A DNA stretch of 64,000 bases, taken from assembly GCA_002711995.1 (NCBI GenBank), contig PASN01000010.1:194485-258484 (forward strand). The letters run 5' to 3'. This DNA is from Halobacteriovoraceae bacterium. GTDB lineage: Bacteria; Bdellovibrionota; Bacteriovoracia; Bacteriovoracales; Bacteriovoracaceae. Positions 25,607 through 36,764 of the stretch are shown here, piece by piece. A program made the translations under genes and the position numbers. The notes below the pieces were generated by a model that had not been told where the DNA came from, ran no database searches, and was given only the letters and a program-made list of their open reading frames with translations. The first letter of the stretch is position 1. Each line of letters begins with the position of its first letter.

Positions 25607-26941
25607 ATGAAAAGAATAATAAAATACCTTCTCTTATTTACTAGTCTCTCAACTCTATTCTCATGTGGAAAGGCTTCCATTGAAAGTGCAAAGCAGCTAT
25701 TAAACAACACTGCTAATGAACCAAATTCTCTCAAGGGCAATCTTTCAGCTAATTTTGGGACGGGGGGAATTGTCACCCAAGATATAGTTGAGTTTAGCAC
25801 TAGTAGTAATGATCTTGGCAAACAAGTCCTAATTGATGAAACGGGAAGTATATTTGTAGCAGGAACTGGTGGCCCTGTCCCAAATGCGGCTATTTGGAAA
25901 TTTGACTCAAATGGGATTTTGGACACCTCCTTTGGTGGTGGAGATGGGCTATTCACAGATAGAATTGGCTCGAGTGACCGAGTAAATGATATGGCATTTG
26001 ATTCCTTAGGTAATATTATTCTGGTCGGTAAAACGTTCATTTCCGGCGAAGCTGATGACTTGGCAGTATGGAAGATTACTCCCTCTGGTGTTTTAGACAC
26101 AACCTTTGGCGGTGGAAATGGCTATGTAACTCACAGGACTGCCTCCGGGAGTGTTTACGAAGAAGGTTATTCAGTAACAATTGATTCAAACAATAATATT
26201 ATCGTATCTGGTACCACGACATCCAACGGAGCGGCTATTTGGAAGTTCACCCCTACAGGTGTTCCTGATACGAGTTTTGGTGGCGGCAGCGGGTTCGTGC
26301 TAAATGCTACTTTTTCATTTGCAAACGGTGTGACGGTTGATGAAAATGACAACATCTATGCCACAGGAAATGGCGGTGGCATCAAGGTGGTGAAGTATGA
26401 CTCCAATGGTGACCCGGATTTAAGCTTTAGTGGTGACGGTAGTTTTGAATACGACAACCCATCTGGGAGCGAAGGCGCAAGTGATATAGCACTTGATTCA
26501 AGTGGAAATGTTGTTATTACCGGATCTCAGAGCAACGGAGCTGACAATGATATGTTGGTTATGCGAATAACTCCTACCGGAACACTGGACACTACTTTTG
26601 GATCTGGCCAAGGCTATATAACTCACCACAACGCTGCTTTAGGAAATGGGAGTGATTCAGGAAGCGCTTTAACATTAGATAGCGACGGGAACATTTTAGT
26701 GATTGGTGAAAGTGAAGGAGCAACTAAGGATATAGCTATCTGGAAAATCTCAGCAGCAGGTTCTTTGGTAACATCATTTGGAAATGGTGATGGCTTTGTA
26801 ACTTTTGATGACCTGGCCGGAGGAAACGGATATGACATTGGCTATGGTTTGGCACGAACCGATTCAGGAAAGCTTGCGGCAACGGGGCTAAGTCAATCTG
26901 CTACAACAAGCGAAGACATGGTTCTCTTTTTATTGGAGTAA
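25607..26941 (+). CDS. Delta-60-repeat lipoprotein 4
   Basis: 444 residues; lipobox LFSCGKAS after a signal sequence, then about seven delta-60 repeats (DTSFGGGDG, DTTFGGGNG, DTSFGGGSG, DLSFSGDG, DTTFGSGQG). It is nearly collinear with paralogue 3 along its full length, with differences spread through the loops. It has its own FliA-like promoter at the -7 position and no ribosome site. The 194 bases between paralogues 3 and 4 hold only this promoter and AT-rich sequence. It converges on the carotenoid operon. Confidence 0.88.
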   Translation: MKRIIKYLLLFTSLSTLFSCGKASIESAKQLLNNTANEPNSLKGNLSANFGTGGIVTQDIVEFSTSSNDLGKQVLIDETGSIFVAGTGGPVPNAAIWKFDSNGILDTSFGGGDGLFTDRIGSSDRVNDMAFDSLGNIILVGKTFISGEADDLAVWKITPSGVLDTTFGGGNGYVTHRTASGSVYEEGYSVTIDSNNNIIVSGTTTSNGAAIWKFTPTGVPDTSFGGGSGFVLNATFSFANGVTVDENDNIYATGNGGGIKVVKYDSNGDPDLSFSGDGSFEYDNPSGSEGASDIALDSSGNVVITGSQSNGADNDMLVMRITPTGTLDTTFGSGQGYITHHNAALGNGSDSGSALTLDSDGNILVIGESEGATKDIAIWKISAAGSLVTSFGNGDGFVTFDDLAGGNGYDIGYGLARTDSGKLAATGLSQSATTSEDMVLFLLE

Positions 26942-27021
26942 GAGACCAATAGAAAGAAGCTTTGCTAAAGATAAGCTGCATTAAGTTTAGTATTTTTTTA
27001 TTTCCAAAACGACCTTAGAAT

Positions 27022-27534
27022 CTATCTAGTTTTTTTCAGTTTTAAAGTTCTATCTTGATTCTTTATATTCAATCCTGCCCTATTAAATTTCTTCAAGGAA
27101 GCTCTGAAGTAGTTCATTGGTACCCATAGCATTCCAAAGTTCTCAGTGCCTTCTTTTGTCTTTCTAGAGTGGTGAATCTTGTGAGCTCGATTTAGCGCCT
27201 CGAAATACCAATGATTCACTCCAGTCATAAATTTTAGTCTTCGATGAATTAGCACTTCATGCACAAAAAAGTATGCAGCTCCATATGCCATAATCCCATA
27301 CCCTACTGCGCCTAAAAGCGGCATGCTATAGAGATGGTCAAAAAGGATAAAAAGGAAACTTGGAACTGCAAAAAAGAAAGCGAAAAAGTCATTCAGCTGC
27401 CACTTCCGATGCGGCCGTGGTGTGTGATGATCTTCATGCAAAATCCATAAAGGACCGTGCATAACATATTTATGTAAAAACCATGCAAACCATTCCATAA
27501 ATAAAAAGGTGACTATAAATAGTAATATCCACAT
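27022..27534 (-). CDS. crtZ: Beta-carotene hydroxylase, CrtZ type
   Basis: About 170 residues, di-iron membrane hydroxylase. The full histidine set is visible: HKYVMH, HEDHH, HEVLIHRR and HKIHH, within four hydrophobic segments. CrtZ adds 3-hydroxyl groups to the beta-ionone rings of beta-carotene, giving zeaxanthin. Last gene of the carotenoid operon; the ATG at 27534 lies 3 bases past the CrtY stop, and a TTG at 27540 overlapping that stop is an alternative start. The length is standard for the family. Confidence 0.9.
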   Translation of the reverse strand: MWILLFIVTFLFMEWFAWFLHKYVMHGPLWILHEDHHTPRPHRKWQLNDFFAFFFAVPSFLFILFDHLYSMPLLGAVGYGIMAYGAAYFFVHEVLIHRRLKFMTGVNHWYFEALNRAHKIHHSRKTKEGTENFGMLWVPMNYFRASLKKFNRAGLNIKNQDRTLKLKKTR

Positions 27535-27536
27535 AA

Positions 27537-28283
27537 TCAATTAAACCACTTTCTCTTAAGCGCCAAAACAGTTTGAACCTCCTCTTCCATGGTTATAAAA
27601 AGAATGAGTCCCTGCGCCACCATTAGATTAGTGACAAAGAAAAATATGGCCTCCTCTATTGGCAAGTTTCCTATACTTACACCGACTGTGAATCTTTCTG
27701 ATATAGTCCAGATATTATCCCAAATGGCAAAAGCGTCAGCGAACCACAGATAAAAACTTGGGACCAGCACAGAAACGATAAAGAACTTATAGTTCTTTAC
27801 TATATACTGACCACCCATGAACCACTGAAATATTAAAATGGGCATTGCCCAGGAAAGAATAAGACCTAAATAGAGGTAGTTGTTTTGAGTCAAACAGGCG
27901 AGACCAAAGATAAAAAGTGCGCCATAGAGCGCTCCGACCCATTTTTTGAGAATCGTATTATTTGCAGTTTTGACGAGCTTGATTCTAGATTGTAAGAGGT
28001 AACACCATATTCCCGTAAGAACGGTCTGAAGAACAAAAAACATATACTCTTCTATAGGAACATGGCCAATAACCCCCAATACCCGATCCTTTCCATACCA
28101 CCAGACTTCGTTGGCCACAAGATAGTTGTCCCAGGGCGTTGTGTACAGAACTGCAAGAGCTGTGAGCGTTGTAATCCCCCACACAGTGGTCTTTTTATGG
28201 GGAAGCCTGGACCTGTAAACCAGGCCGGCCATAATACCTATGGGGATTCCTAGAAACACACAAAGGAACCCCAAATATGTCAC
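27537..28283 (-). CDS. Lycopene cyclase, fused CrtYc-CrtYd (CarR-like) type
   Basis: 248 residues, almost entirely transmembrane. Two homologous halves are seen: the first has PWDNY and GHVPIEEYMFFVLQ, the second IWDNIW and GNLPIEEAIFFFV. These are the signatures of the heterodimeric CrtYc/CrtYd lycopene cyclases of actinobacteria, here as one chain as in archaea, Myxococcus relatives and Bacteroidetes. It converts lycopene to beta-carotene without NADPH use. Starts at GTG, overlapping the CrtB stop by 4 bases, so translation is coupled. Confidence 0.9.
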   Translation of the reverse strand: MTYLGFLCVFLGIPIGIMAGLVYRSRLPHKKTTVWGITTLTALAVLYTTPWDNYLVANEVWWYGKDRVLGVIGHVPIEEYMFFVLQTVLTGIWCYLLQSRIKLVKTANNTILKKWVGALYGALFIFGLACLTQNNYLYLGLILSWAMPILIFQWFMGGQYIVKNYKFFIVSVLVPSFYLWFADAFAIWDNIWTISERFTVGVSIGNLPIEEAIFFFVTNLMVAQGLILFITMEEEVQTVLALKRKWFN

Positions 28284-29197
28284 AAGTTGACTCCAGGCAC
28301 ATGGCCAAGACTTGAATGAAGAGACTTCTCATGCTGTCCCTTTTTCCAAAACTGGCCTTGAAATATAGCTTTAGCACTCTTTAATGCGACTATAACCTTT
28401 TCGAAAAAGCTAAGTTGCGTTCTGCCCCCTAATACTTCACAGTCATTTTGAAGAATTTTGATTCCTATGTGTCTATAAAGCTGCGCCGCTATTGTGATTA
28501 CAATTCTAGGCCTTATGGGTATGTAAGATAGCCCTCGAAACCCGCTATCATAATAAGTTTCCGACAGTCGCAAAAGTTCACGAATTTGCTGTTTTAACTC
28601 TTTGGGTGTTTGCTTGGAGTTCGCTAACAGCTTTGGATCCCATTTTTTGGGAAGATAGACCCTGCCCCTTTGAGCATCTTCCTTAACATCCCTTGCTATA
28701 TTGGTTAATTGCATTCCAATGCCAAGGTCAATTGCGTGAGGGAAGGCACTTTCATCCTTAACCCCTATTAGAGAACACATCATAAGTCCAACCACTCCAG
28801 CAACCCGATAACAATAAAGCATCAAATCAGCTGTGTTTTCTATCTTGCGTCCCTGAGAGTCAAAGTTGGCCCCAATCACCAGTTGTTTAATATGACGCCT
28901 TTCAACGCCATATTGCTCAACCTCCCTTACTAGTCTATTGAACCTGGTATTAATATTAGGATGCTCTAGATCGTAGAGGAGCGATTGAATAGCATTCAAA
29001 GAATCTGTTGGCCTTAATTCATCCGCGCAATCGTCAATTAACCTACAAAGCTTATAAAGTGTTGCAACTCTATGAAGTCTCTCTTTAGAGAAAATAACGC
29101 TAGCAAAGTAAAAGCTCTTAGCTTTCTTTGCCATAAGCTCAACAGGAGGAGTTTCTAAGTAATCTTTACAAACATTTTCATAATTTAAACTAATCAA
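28280..29197 (-). CDS. crtB: Phytoene synthase
   Basis: 305 residues of the squalene/phytoene synthase family. Both Asp-rich metal sites are present: RLIDDCADE (first) and NIARDVKEDAQRGRVYLP (second), with the YCYRVAGVVGLMM segment between them. It joins two geranylgeranyl diphosphates into phytoene. The TTG start overlaps the end of CrtI by 8 bases and has an AGGAGG site upstream within crtI. It is in the middle of the carotenoid operon. Confidence 0.93.
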   Translation of the reverse strand: MISLNYENVCKDYLETPPVELMAKKAKSFYFASVIFSKERLHRVATLYKLCRLIDDCADELRPTDSLNAIQSLLYDLEHPNINTRFNRLVREVEQYGVERRHIKQLVIGANFDSQGRKIENTADLMLYCYRVAGVVGLMMCSLIGVKDESAFPHAIDLGIGMQLTNIARDVKEDAQRGRVYLPKKWDPKLLANSKQTPKELKQQIRELLRLSETYYDSGFRGLSYIPIRPRIVITIAAQLYRHIGIKILQNDCEVLGGRTQLSFFEKVIVALKSAKAIFQGQFWKKGQHEKSLHSSLGHVPGVNL

Positions 29198-30731
29198 CTA
29201 AAACCTCCTGGTTAAGCGTAGAGTAATTATTTATTGGGTAATTCATGGCCTTTGCCCCAATGGTTGCATTAGGGATCAACCGATCGAGCACTTTTACGGA
29301 GTTTAGAACCACAGGAACACCGGCCCCAGGGTGCGTGTTTGCCCCAACAAAGTAGAGCCCCTCGACATCCTCGGACTTATTGTGAAATCTAAAGTAGGCC
29401 GACTGTCTAAATGATGGCTCAATTCCAAATGCCGCCCCCTTCTCGCTTTGAAGCTCACCTTCAAAGAAGTCAGGCGTTATGGAGAAGTCCACTGTTTTAT
29501 AGTCCCCTAGTTTTGGCAAATGATTTTGTTCAAGCCATCTGTATATTTTCTCTCGATATCTCTTTTCTTCCTCTTTCCAGTTAGTTTTTCCATCTTTGTT
29601 TGGCACAGGTGATAAGACATAAAAGCACTCATGCCCCTTAGGCGCCATGGATTTGTCTGTTCTAGTTGGAGCGTGGAGATAAAGACTAAAGTCATCAGCT
29701 AGTTTTTTCTTCGTGAATATATCGTTTAAAAGCCCATGGTATCGAGGTCCCATCAAAATCGTATGATGTGCCAAATCACTATAGGTTCTACTGGCGCCAA
29801 AGTAAGCGACAAATAGTCCCATAGAATGGGACTTTAACCCTAGCCTAAAGTCGGTATGTTTGGATCTATGTTTTGAGTCAATCATATCGCGGTAAACGCG
29901 AACAGGATCAGCATTGCTCACAAGAAAATCACAATCAAAGATTCTCTCATTGTCGGTAATTACTCTTTTAACCTTTCCCCGTTCCACTTCTATCTGTTTG
30001 ACGGACTCACCCTTATAAATCTTTGCTCCGTGTTTTACTAAAAGCTGTTCAAACGCTTTTACCAAAGCTCCAGTGCCGCCTTTGGCAAAGTAAACTCCCC
30101 ACTTGCGCTCAAGCCAGTGGATAAGTAAATAGATAGAAGTAATTTTGGTGGGGTTGCCTCCAACCAAGAAAGGCTCAAAGCTAAACGCCTGCCTTAGACG
30201 CTCATCTTTTATGTATTTAGAGACAAGGCCATAAACACTTTTGTAGTTTTGAAGCCTAATCATGTCTGGTGCCGCCCTGAGCATGGACCCCAGAGTGTCA
30301 AACGGAGCATCAGCGAGTTTAGTGTAGCCAACCTCAAAAATATCTTCCGCGTGCTTAGCAAGCTTTTTATAGCCATCAACATCTTTAGGAGACAACTCTC
30401 TTATGTTTTCAAGGATCCTCTCTTCTTCACCTACATAGTCAAATTTGGCGCCGTCATGAAATATAATTCTATAAAATGGATCTATGGGCAAAAGCTCGTA
30501 AAAGTTTTTAGGGTCCTCTCCTAATAAATGGAACAGCTCATCCAGAAGGTAGGGAGCGGTAATAACTGTTGGCCCAGCGTCAAATGTGTAACCGTCTTTC
30601 TTAAACACACCGGCCCTGCCGCCTAGCTGATCCCTTGCTTCAAGAACGGTAACTTCATGTCCCTTAGCTAAAAGCCTGACAGCACTTGCAAGCCCTCCAA
30701 AACCCGAACCTATAACCACGGCCTTGCTCAT
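29190..30731 (-). CDS. crtI: Phytoene desaturase
   Basis: 513 residues of the CrtI family: N-terminal FAD motif GSGFGGLASAVRLLAKG, the block LEARDQLGGRAG, FDAGPTVITAPYLLDELF and the C-terminal signature GLYFVGANTHPGAGVPVVL. It introduces four double bonds in phytoene to make lycopene. Full length for the family. ATG start with GGGAGTGAG ribosome site, 3 bases after the end of the upstream hydroxylase-like gene and overlapping crtB by 8 bases. Confidence 0.95.
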   Translation of the reverse strand: MSKAVVIGSGFGGLASAVRLLAKGHEVTVLEARDQLGGRAGVFKKDGYTFDAGPTVITAPYLLDELFHLLGEDPKNFYELLPIDPFYRIIFHDGAKFDYVGEEERILENIRELSPKDVDGYKKLAKHAEDIFEVGYTKLADAPFDTLGSMLRAAPDMIRLQNYKSVYGLVSKYIKDERLRQAFSFEPFLVGGNPTKITSIYLLIHWLERKWGVYFAKGGTGALVKAFEQLLVKHGAKIYKGESVKQIEVERGKVKRVITDNERIFDCDFLVSNADPVRVYRDMIDSKHRSKHTDFRLGLKSHSMGLFVAYFGASRTYSDLAHHTILMGPRYHGLLNDIFTKKKLADDFSLYLHAPTRTDKSMAPKGHECFYVLSPVPNKDGKTNWKEEEKRYREKIYRWLEQNHLPKLGDYKTVDFSITPDFFEGELQSEKGAAFGIEPSFRQSAYFRFHNKSEDVEGLYFVGANTHPGAGVPVVLNSVKVLDRLIPNATIGAKAMNYPINNYSTLNQEVLVD

Positions 30732-30733
30732 AC

Positions 30734-31507
30734 TTATTTCTCACTCCCAAGATTTGCTTCTGTTCCCATTACCTTATCCATAAAGGTGTAATACAAACCG
30801 AAGTTATACTTCATCTTTCTATGATGGATAAAATGGTGCCCTCCGGAAATAAAGTTTTGTCTAACAACTTTGAACGGGATCAATTCAATTCCTAAGTGAT
30901 TTGAAATGGCGGTAAGAGTCATAAAAGTTAGATAGCTCAGAAGAACAAGAGGATGAATCGGAACAATTACCACCATTATGGGTAAAAAGACTGCATGGAT
31001 GAAGGCCTCATATGGATGAAAAGAGAACGAAGCGAACGGACTTGTTTTTACTGAACTATGATGGACAGCGTGCACCCTTTGGTAAACCCAAGGCCTGTGC
31101 ATCCAAACATGAGTGAAATAGAAATAAACTTCGTGCACTAGCGAATACAGAAAGAAACTTAGAGGAAGATATAAAAGGCCATACTCGTTTAGATCAAGAT
31201 AAATTTGGGTTACGCCGGCCTGCCAAAGAAGGCCTAATGCGAGTCCGGATATTGCAAAAAGAAAACTTGAGACCATTGACCATCCAATTTCTTTTCTGAT
31301 TTGATTTTTAGGTAATTTAAAGTCATGGAGATGAACGCCGAAGGCCTTAGATTTCCAAAAAACAAAGTAAGCGCTTCCAACCATTAGAAAGTATCTTCCA
31401 AGAATAAACCCAAGAATCACACAAAAGGCGATGGTGGCATTTCCTAAATCTAACAGATCTATTGGTATATAGGAGCTATAGGATTCGAAGTGTGAAAGTG
31501 TTAACAT
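30734..31507 (-). CDS. Sterol-desaturase/fatty-acid-hydroxylase family membrane protein in carotenoid operon
   Basis: 257 residues with several membrane helices and the di-iron histidine clusters of the superfamily: HEVYFYFTHVWMH, HAVHHSS, and HFIHHRKM near the C-terminus. Its position between an exporter and CrtI suggests a carotenoid-tailoring hydroxylase or ketolase, in addition to CrtZ at the end of the operon; it could alternatively act on a membrane lipid. ATG with an AGGAGGGG ribosome site; its first base abuts the exporter permease stop, so it is co-transcribed. Confidence 0.8.
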   Translation of the reverse strand: MLTLSHFESYSSYIPIDLLDLGNATIAFCVILGFILGRYFLMVGSAYFVFWKSKAFGVHLHDFKLPKNQIRKEIGWSMVSSFLFAISGLALGLLWQAGVTQIYLDLNEYGLLYLPLSFFLYSLVHEVYFYFTHVWMHRPWVYQRVHAVHHSSVKTSPFASFSFHPYEAFIHAVFLPIMVVIVPIHPLVLLSYLTFMTLTAISNHLGIELIPFKVVRQNFISGGHHFIHHRKMKYNFGLYYTFMDKVMGTEANLGSEK

Positions 31508-32241
31508 TAGAATCCCCTCCTACTCTGTTCCTTTCTAAACCCAATAAATGAGACTAAAGCGAACATACACATATAGGCCAATAGGTAGCTGATATTCTCC
31601 AATTCAACCTTAGAATTTGACACAAATGACCACATAACTTCACCATAGTGTCGAGTGGGCAGATATTTGGAAGCGTCCTGAACAATCTCTGGCAGTATAC
31701 TAGGCGGCTTCCACAGTCCTCCGGCAAAGGACAGTGGAAGGTAAATTAAATTCCCAATCGGCAATGAGCTTTTTTCACTCGCCCACAGGCCAAGTGCTAG
31801 CCCCATGAAACAAAAAATAACTCCCGCCAAATGAAGTAGCACAATAAATTCGATCCATCTTTCTAAACTAAGGTTGACCTTTGTAAAGATCAAAGAAAGT
31901 AAAATAATTCCCAAGGACGCCAATAGTGAGAAGAAGATCGCCGATAGAAATCTTGCTGCTATCAGCTTCCAACTGTGAAGAGGAAGTGTCTTTAAATATA
32001 AATACCATGTATTGGAACGCTCCTGAGAGACTCCTACACCAAACTGTAAAAACATAACGCCAAAAACGCTAAAACATGAAAAGGATGCCACAAGCATATT
32101 GGATGATGCCGCATCATTTGATTCAGGAACGGCAAAAATCATATAAAAAAGTGCTGGGAAAGCAATTGTGGCGACCACGTAGGCGGGTGCTCGTAAAAGT
32201 TCCAAGATCATCCAATGAGCGTGTTTAACTATGAGTTTCAT
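31507..32241 (-). CDS. ABC-2-type exporter permease
   Basis: 244 residues from the ATG at 32241, chosen for GGAG 5 bases upstream; an upstream in-frame start at 32289 lies inside the ATPase gene. Six hydrophobic segments and the ABC-2 layout (SSLGIILLSLIF, SFAGGLWKPPSILP, region before the last helix) are visible. It overlaps the ATPase gene by 17 bases and belongs with it. The substrate is unknown; the genomic context points to a carotenoid, a glycosylated derivative, or a membrane function connected with them. Confidence 0.85.
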   Translation of the reverse strand: MKLIVKHAHWMILELLRAPAYVVATIAFPALFYMIFAVPESNDAASSNMLVASFSCFSVFGVMFLQFGVGVSQERSNTWYLYLKTLPLHSWKLIAARFLSAIFFSLLASLGIILLSLIFTKVNLSLERWIEFIVLLHLAGVIFCFMGLALGLWASEKSSLPIGNLIYLPLSFAGGLWKPPSILPEIVQDASKYLPTRHYGEVMWSFVSNSKVELENISYLLAYMCMFALVSFIGFRKEQSRRGF

Positions 32242-33103
32242 CACTACTCCAAAGTTTTTGAAGGACCTCATCGAGTTTTGGCAGTTCAATATCTATATTC
32301 TTTAAGTTGTGATCTTGTTTTAGCGCCTCCTTAATGACTCTATCGCTATCATTGCTAAGGATCTCGTAATGATCACCACTCCTTTCAAGTGAATCACTAA
32401 AAGGAATGGAAATTTTCCTATCGCTTACGAATCGTATTCTTTTAACTCCAAACTTTTTCTTTATTAGTGTTGCCTTGTCATTTTCAATAATGTTGCCATC
32501 CTTTAAAACAACAACCCTATCGGCCAAAGATTCCACTTCACTCATTTCATGGGAGGAGAAAAGTAAGGTCGAGTTATTATTGAATCGAGATTTCAGAAGA
32601 TCTCTTACTTGTTGGCGGCCTTCCACATCGATATTTGCAGTTGGCTCATCAAGCATTGCAAATTCAGGATTGCATAGCAAAGTACACGCTAAACCAAGCT
32701 TTCTTCTCTCTCCTCCACTTAGCTGCATTGTCTTCCTGTCTAAAAGCTTTGCAAGTCCAAGCTCTTGGATCAATTCATAAGCTTGATCAACTTTGTAATG
32801 GCCTTTAATAATGGAGAGCACTTCTTTTACCTTTAGGTTTTCAGGAAATTGGAGGTCTTGAGGCAGGTATGTTTGCTTTTGACGCACGGAAAGCTCTCCA
32901 GGCGCGTTTTTAAAAACTTGAACGGACCCTTTGGATGGGGATAAAAGACCTGATGCAAGAGATAAGAATGTGGACTTTCCGGCACCGTTGCTTCCTAGCA
33001 GTGCCACTTTTTCTCCAGGTGAGACTTGCAAAGTAATCCCTTTTAAGGCGCGCACTTTGCCGTAGTTCTTACTTACGTTTGCAAACTGAAGTACAAATTC
33101 CAT
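32225..33103 (-). CDS. ABC transporter ATP-binding protein
   Basis: 292 residues. Walker A GSNGAGKST, Q-loop YLPQDLQF, signature LSGGERRKLGLA and Walker B FAMLDEPTANID are all intact, followed by the SSHEM switch histidine. The extra C-terminal 75 residues resemble the regulatory tail of drug- or lipid-export ATPases of the CcmA/DrrA type. It is paired with the permease at 31507-32241. It starts 5 bases after the GGPP synthase stop, inside the carotenoid operon. Confidence 0.92.
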   Translation of the reverse strand: MEFVLQFANVSKNYGKVRALKGITLQVSPGEKVALLGSNGAGKSTFLSLASGLLSPSKGSVQVFKNAPGELSVRQKQTYLPQDLQFPENLKVKEVLSIIKGHYKVDQAYELIQELGLAKLLDRKTMQLSGGERRKLGLACTLLCNPEFAMLDEPTANIDVEGRQQVRDLLKSRFNNNSTLLFSSHEMSEVESLADRVVVLKDGNIIENDKATLIKKKFGVKRIRFVSDRKISIPFSDSLERSGDHYEILSNDSDRVIKEALKQDHNLKNIDIELPKLDEVLQKLWSSDETHS

Positions 33104-33108
33104 AAACG

Positions 33109-34134
33109 TTAAACCTCAAGGTCTTCAAGAGGCGTCAAAATTCTGTCAAGAAGGTTTATAACCATAGTGTGAAGGTTTTTATCTCGCTGAAGTTCTTCAT
33201 GCCTCATTATCCTGGAAGACCTAAGCTTCATTATCCTCAGACATTTAGCCAGTGTGGTGTGTTCAAGAAAAGCTTGTTTGACTTCATCTATGTCATGTTT
33301 ATTGGTGGACGGCCTAGGTTTCAAAAGAATTCTTGTTAATTTTCCAAAGTGATCTGGGTTGTTGTCTAGGTGAAGCGCCACTAAAAAACTAAGCTTGCCT
33401 TCTTTGATATCGCAACCCTGTTCTCCCCTTTTTTTATCCCCATAAAGATCAATAATGTCGTCCTGCATTTGGTATAAGTGACCTATTTCATAAAATATTT
33501 CTTTTAGGCCCTCTATTGAACTGCCATTCAGAAATCCAACTCCAGCAGCAAGTCCAGCAAATAGCGCCGAAGTCTTCCCAGAGATACAATCAAGGTAGCA
33601 GTCAAAGTACTTACTATTTCTTTGTTCAAACTTTCCCAGTGCCATTTCATTGGCCTGTCCATTTACTATTTCGAAAGTCATATTTGAGAATAAGGATAGC
33701 AGTTGCCTCGCGTTTGGATCTTGGTGCAAACAACTTGGAGCAAGAACCAACAGAAAATCACCAACGTTTATTGCCTGATCAGATCCATACTTTTTCCACA
33801 TTGTGGCGCGTCCCCTTCTGACTTCATCTTCATCTTGAATATCGTCATGTATAAGCGTTGCATTGTGTAAAATCTCACAGGCCTGTGCCCATGAAAAGGT
33901 TTTTGAAACTGGGACACCCAAACTTTTTGCAAGTTTATATACAAATGAGGGTCTAAGCATTTTTCCTTTATTTTCAAAGTGATCAAAAGTCATTGTTCGT
34001 AGGTGACCTTTAGACAGTGAGGATATTTTCTCCAAAATTGATAGATGGACGAGTTGTAGGAACTCCTCATGAGATAGACTATCAATTTCAGGGATTAATA
34101 ATGGTAAATGATTTAGCTGCTGCCCAACGGTCAT
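33109..34134 (-). CDS. Geranylgeranyl (polyprenyl) diphosphate synthase
   Basis: 341 residues, trans-isoprenyl diphosphate synthase family. First Asp-rich motif LIHDDIQDEDEVRRG and second MQDDIIDLYGDKKRG are both present, as are the KTSALFAG and GQANEM regions. It makes the C20 precursor (GGPP) for CrtB, judging by operon position; chain length from sequence alone is not certain. First gene of the carotenoid operon. The ribosome site is AGGGG; the 256-base gap upstream holds the operon promoter region and the 3' hairpin of katG. Confidence 0.9.
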   Translation of the reverse strand: MTVGQQLNHLPLLIPEIDSLSHEEFLQLVHLSILEKISSLSKGHLRTMTFDHFENKGKMLRPSFVYKLAKSLGVPVSKTFSWAQACEILHNATLIHDDIQDEDEVRRGRATMWKKYGSDQAINVGDFLLVLAPSCLHQDPNARQLLSLFSNMTFEIVNGQANEMALGKFEQRNSKYFDCYLDCISGKTSALFAGLAAGVGFLNGSSIEGLKEIFYEIGHLYQMQDDIIDLYGDKKRGEQGCDIKEGKLSFLVALHLDNNPDHFGKLTRILLKPRPSTNKHDIDEVKQAFLEHTTLAKCLRIMKLRSSRIMRHEELQRDKNLHTMVINLLDRILTPLEDLEV

Positions 34135-34352
34135 AGTGCCCCTAGTATTGAAACCTTTAACTGTGGAATCGTTTCAAATAAGGAGAATCAATGCAATCAG
34201 AGCTGGTTATACACATGCCATGCAAAAGTGAACTATAAGGCCATGTAGAAGCAATTAGACGATCCTTCTTTGACATCAGCCGATTTTAAATTTGCATAGA
34301 TGCGTTGGCTAGCTTTCTATGGTATTTTCGTTGATCAAGTTTGTTTTGGAAG

Positions 34353-34382
34353 AAGGGCATCACAAATACTTGCGATGCCCTT
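34353..34382 (-). terminator. Hairpin after catalase-peroxidase gene
   Basis: AAGGGCATC and GATGCCCTT form a perfect 9-base stem with a 12-base loop, 9 bases past the stop codon of the minus-strand katG. The tail on the minus strand is not T-rich, so it may be a stabilising 3' structure. The rest of the 34135-34390 gap contains GCCGATTT at 34269, a partial FliA-like match, and no other signal I recognise. Confidence 0.5.
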
Positions 34383-34390
34383 GTGGCTAA

Positions 34391-36670
<2,280 letters not shown>

Positions 36671-36764
36671 TTAATTAAGAGCTTCTCACAATGGACATAT
36701 AGGCCTAAATCTATAATATTTATTAGACGATAGACGAATTCTATAGAGCGACAACTACACTCAA

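Noticed and set aside
21263-26941. CRISPR-like or satellite repeats
   Set aside because: The periodic DNA similarity is codon-level repetition of delta-60 protein loops within long open frames, not short identical repeats with spacers.
34262-34282. FliA-like promoter (GCCGATTT) upstream of the carotenoid operon
   Set aside because: It reads on the plus strand, away from the GGPP synthase gene, and has no gene start 7 bases after it.
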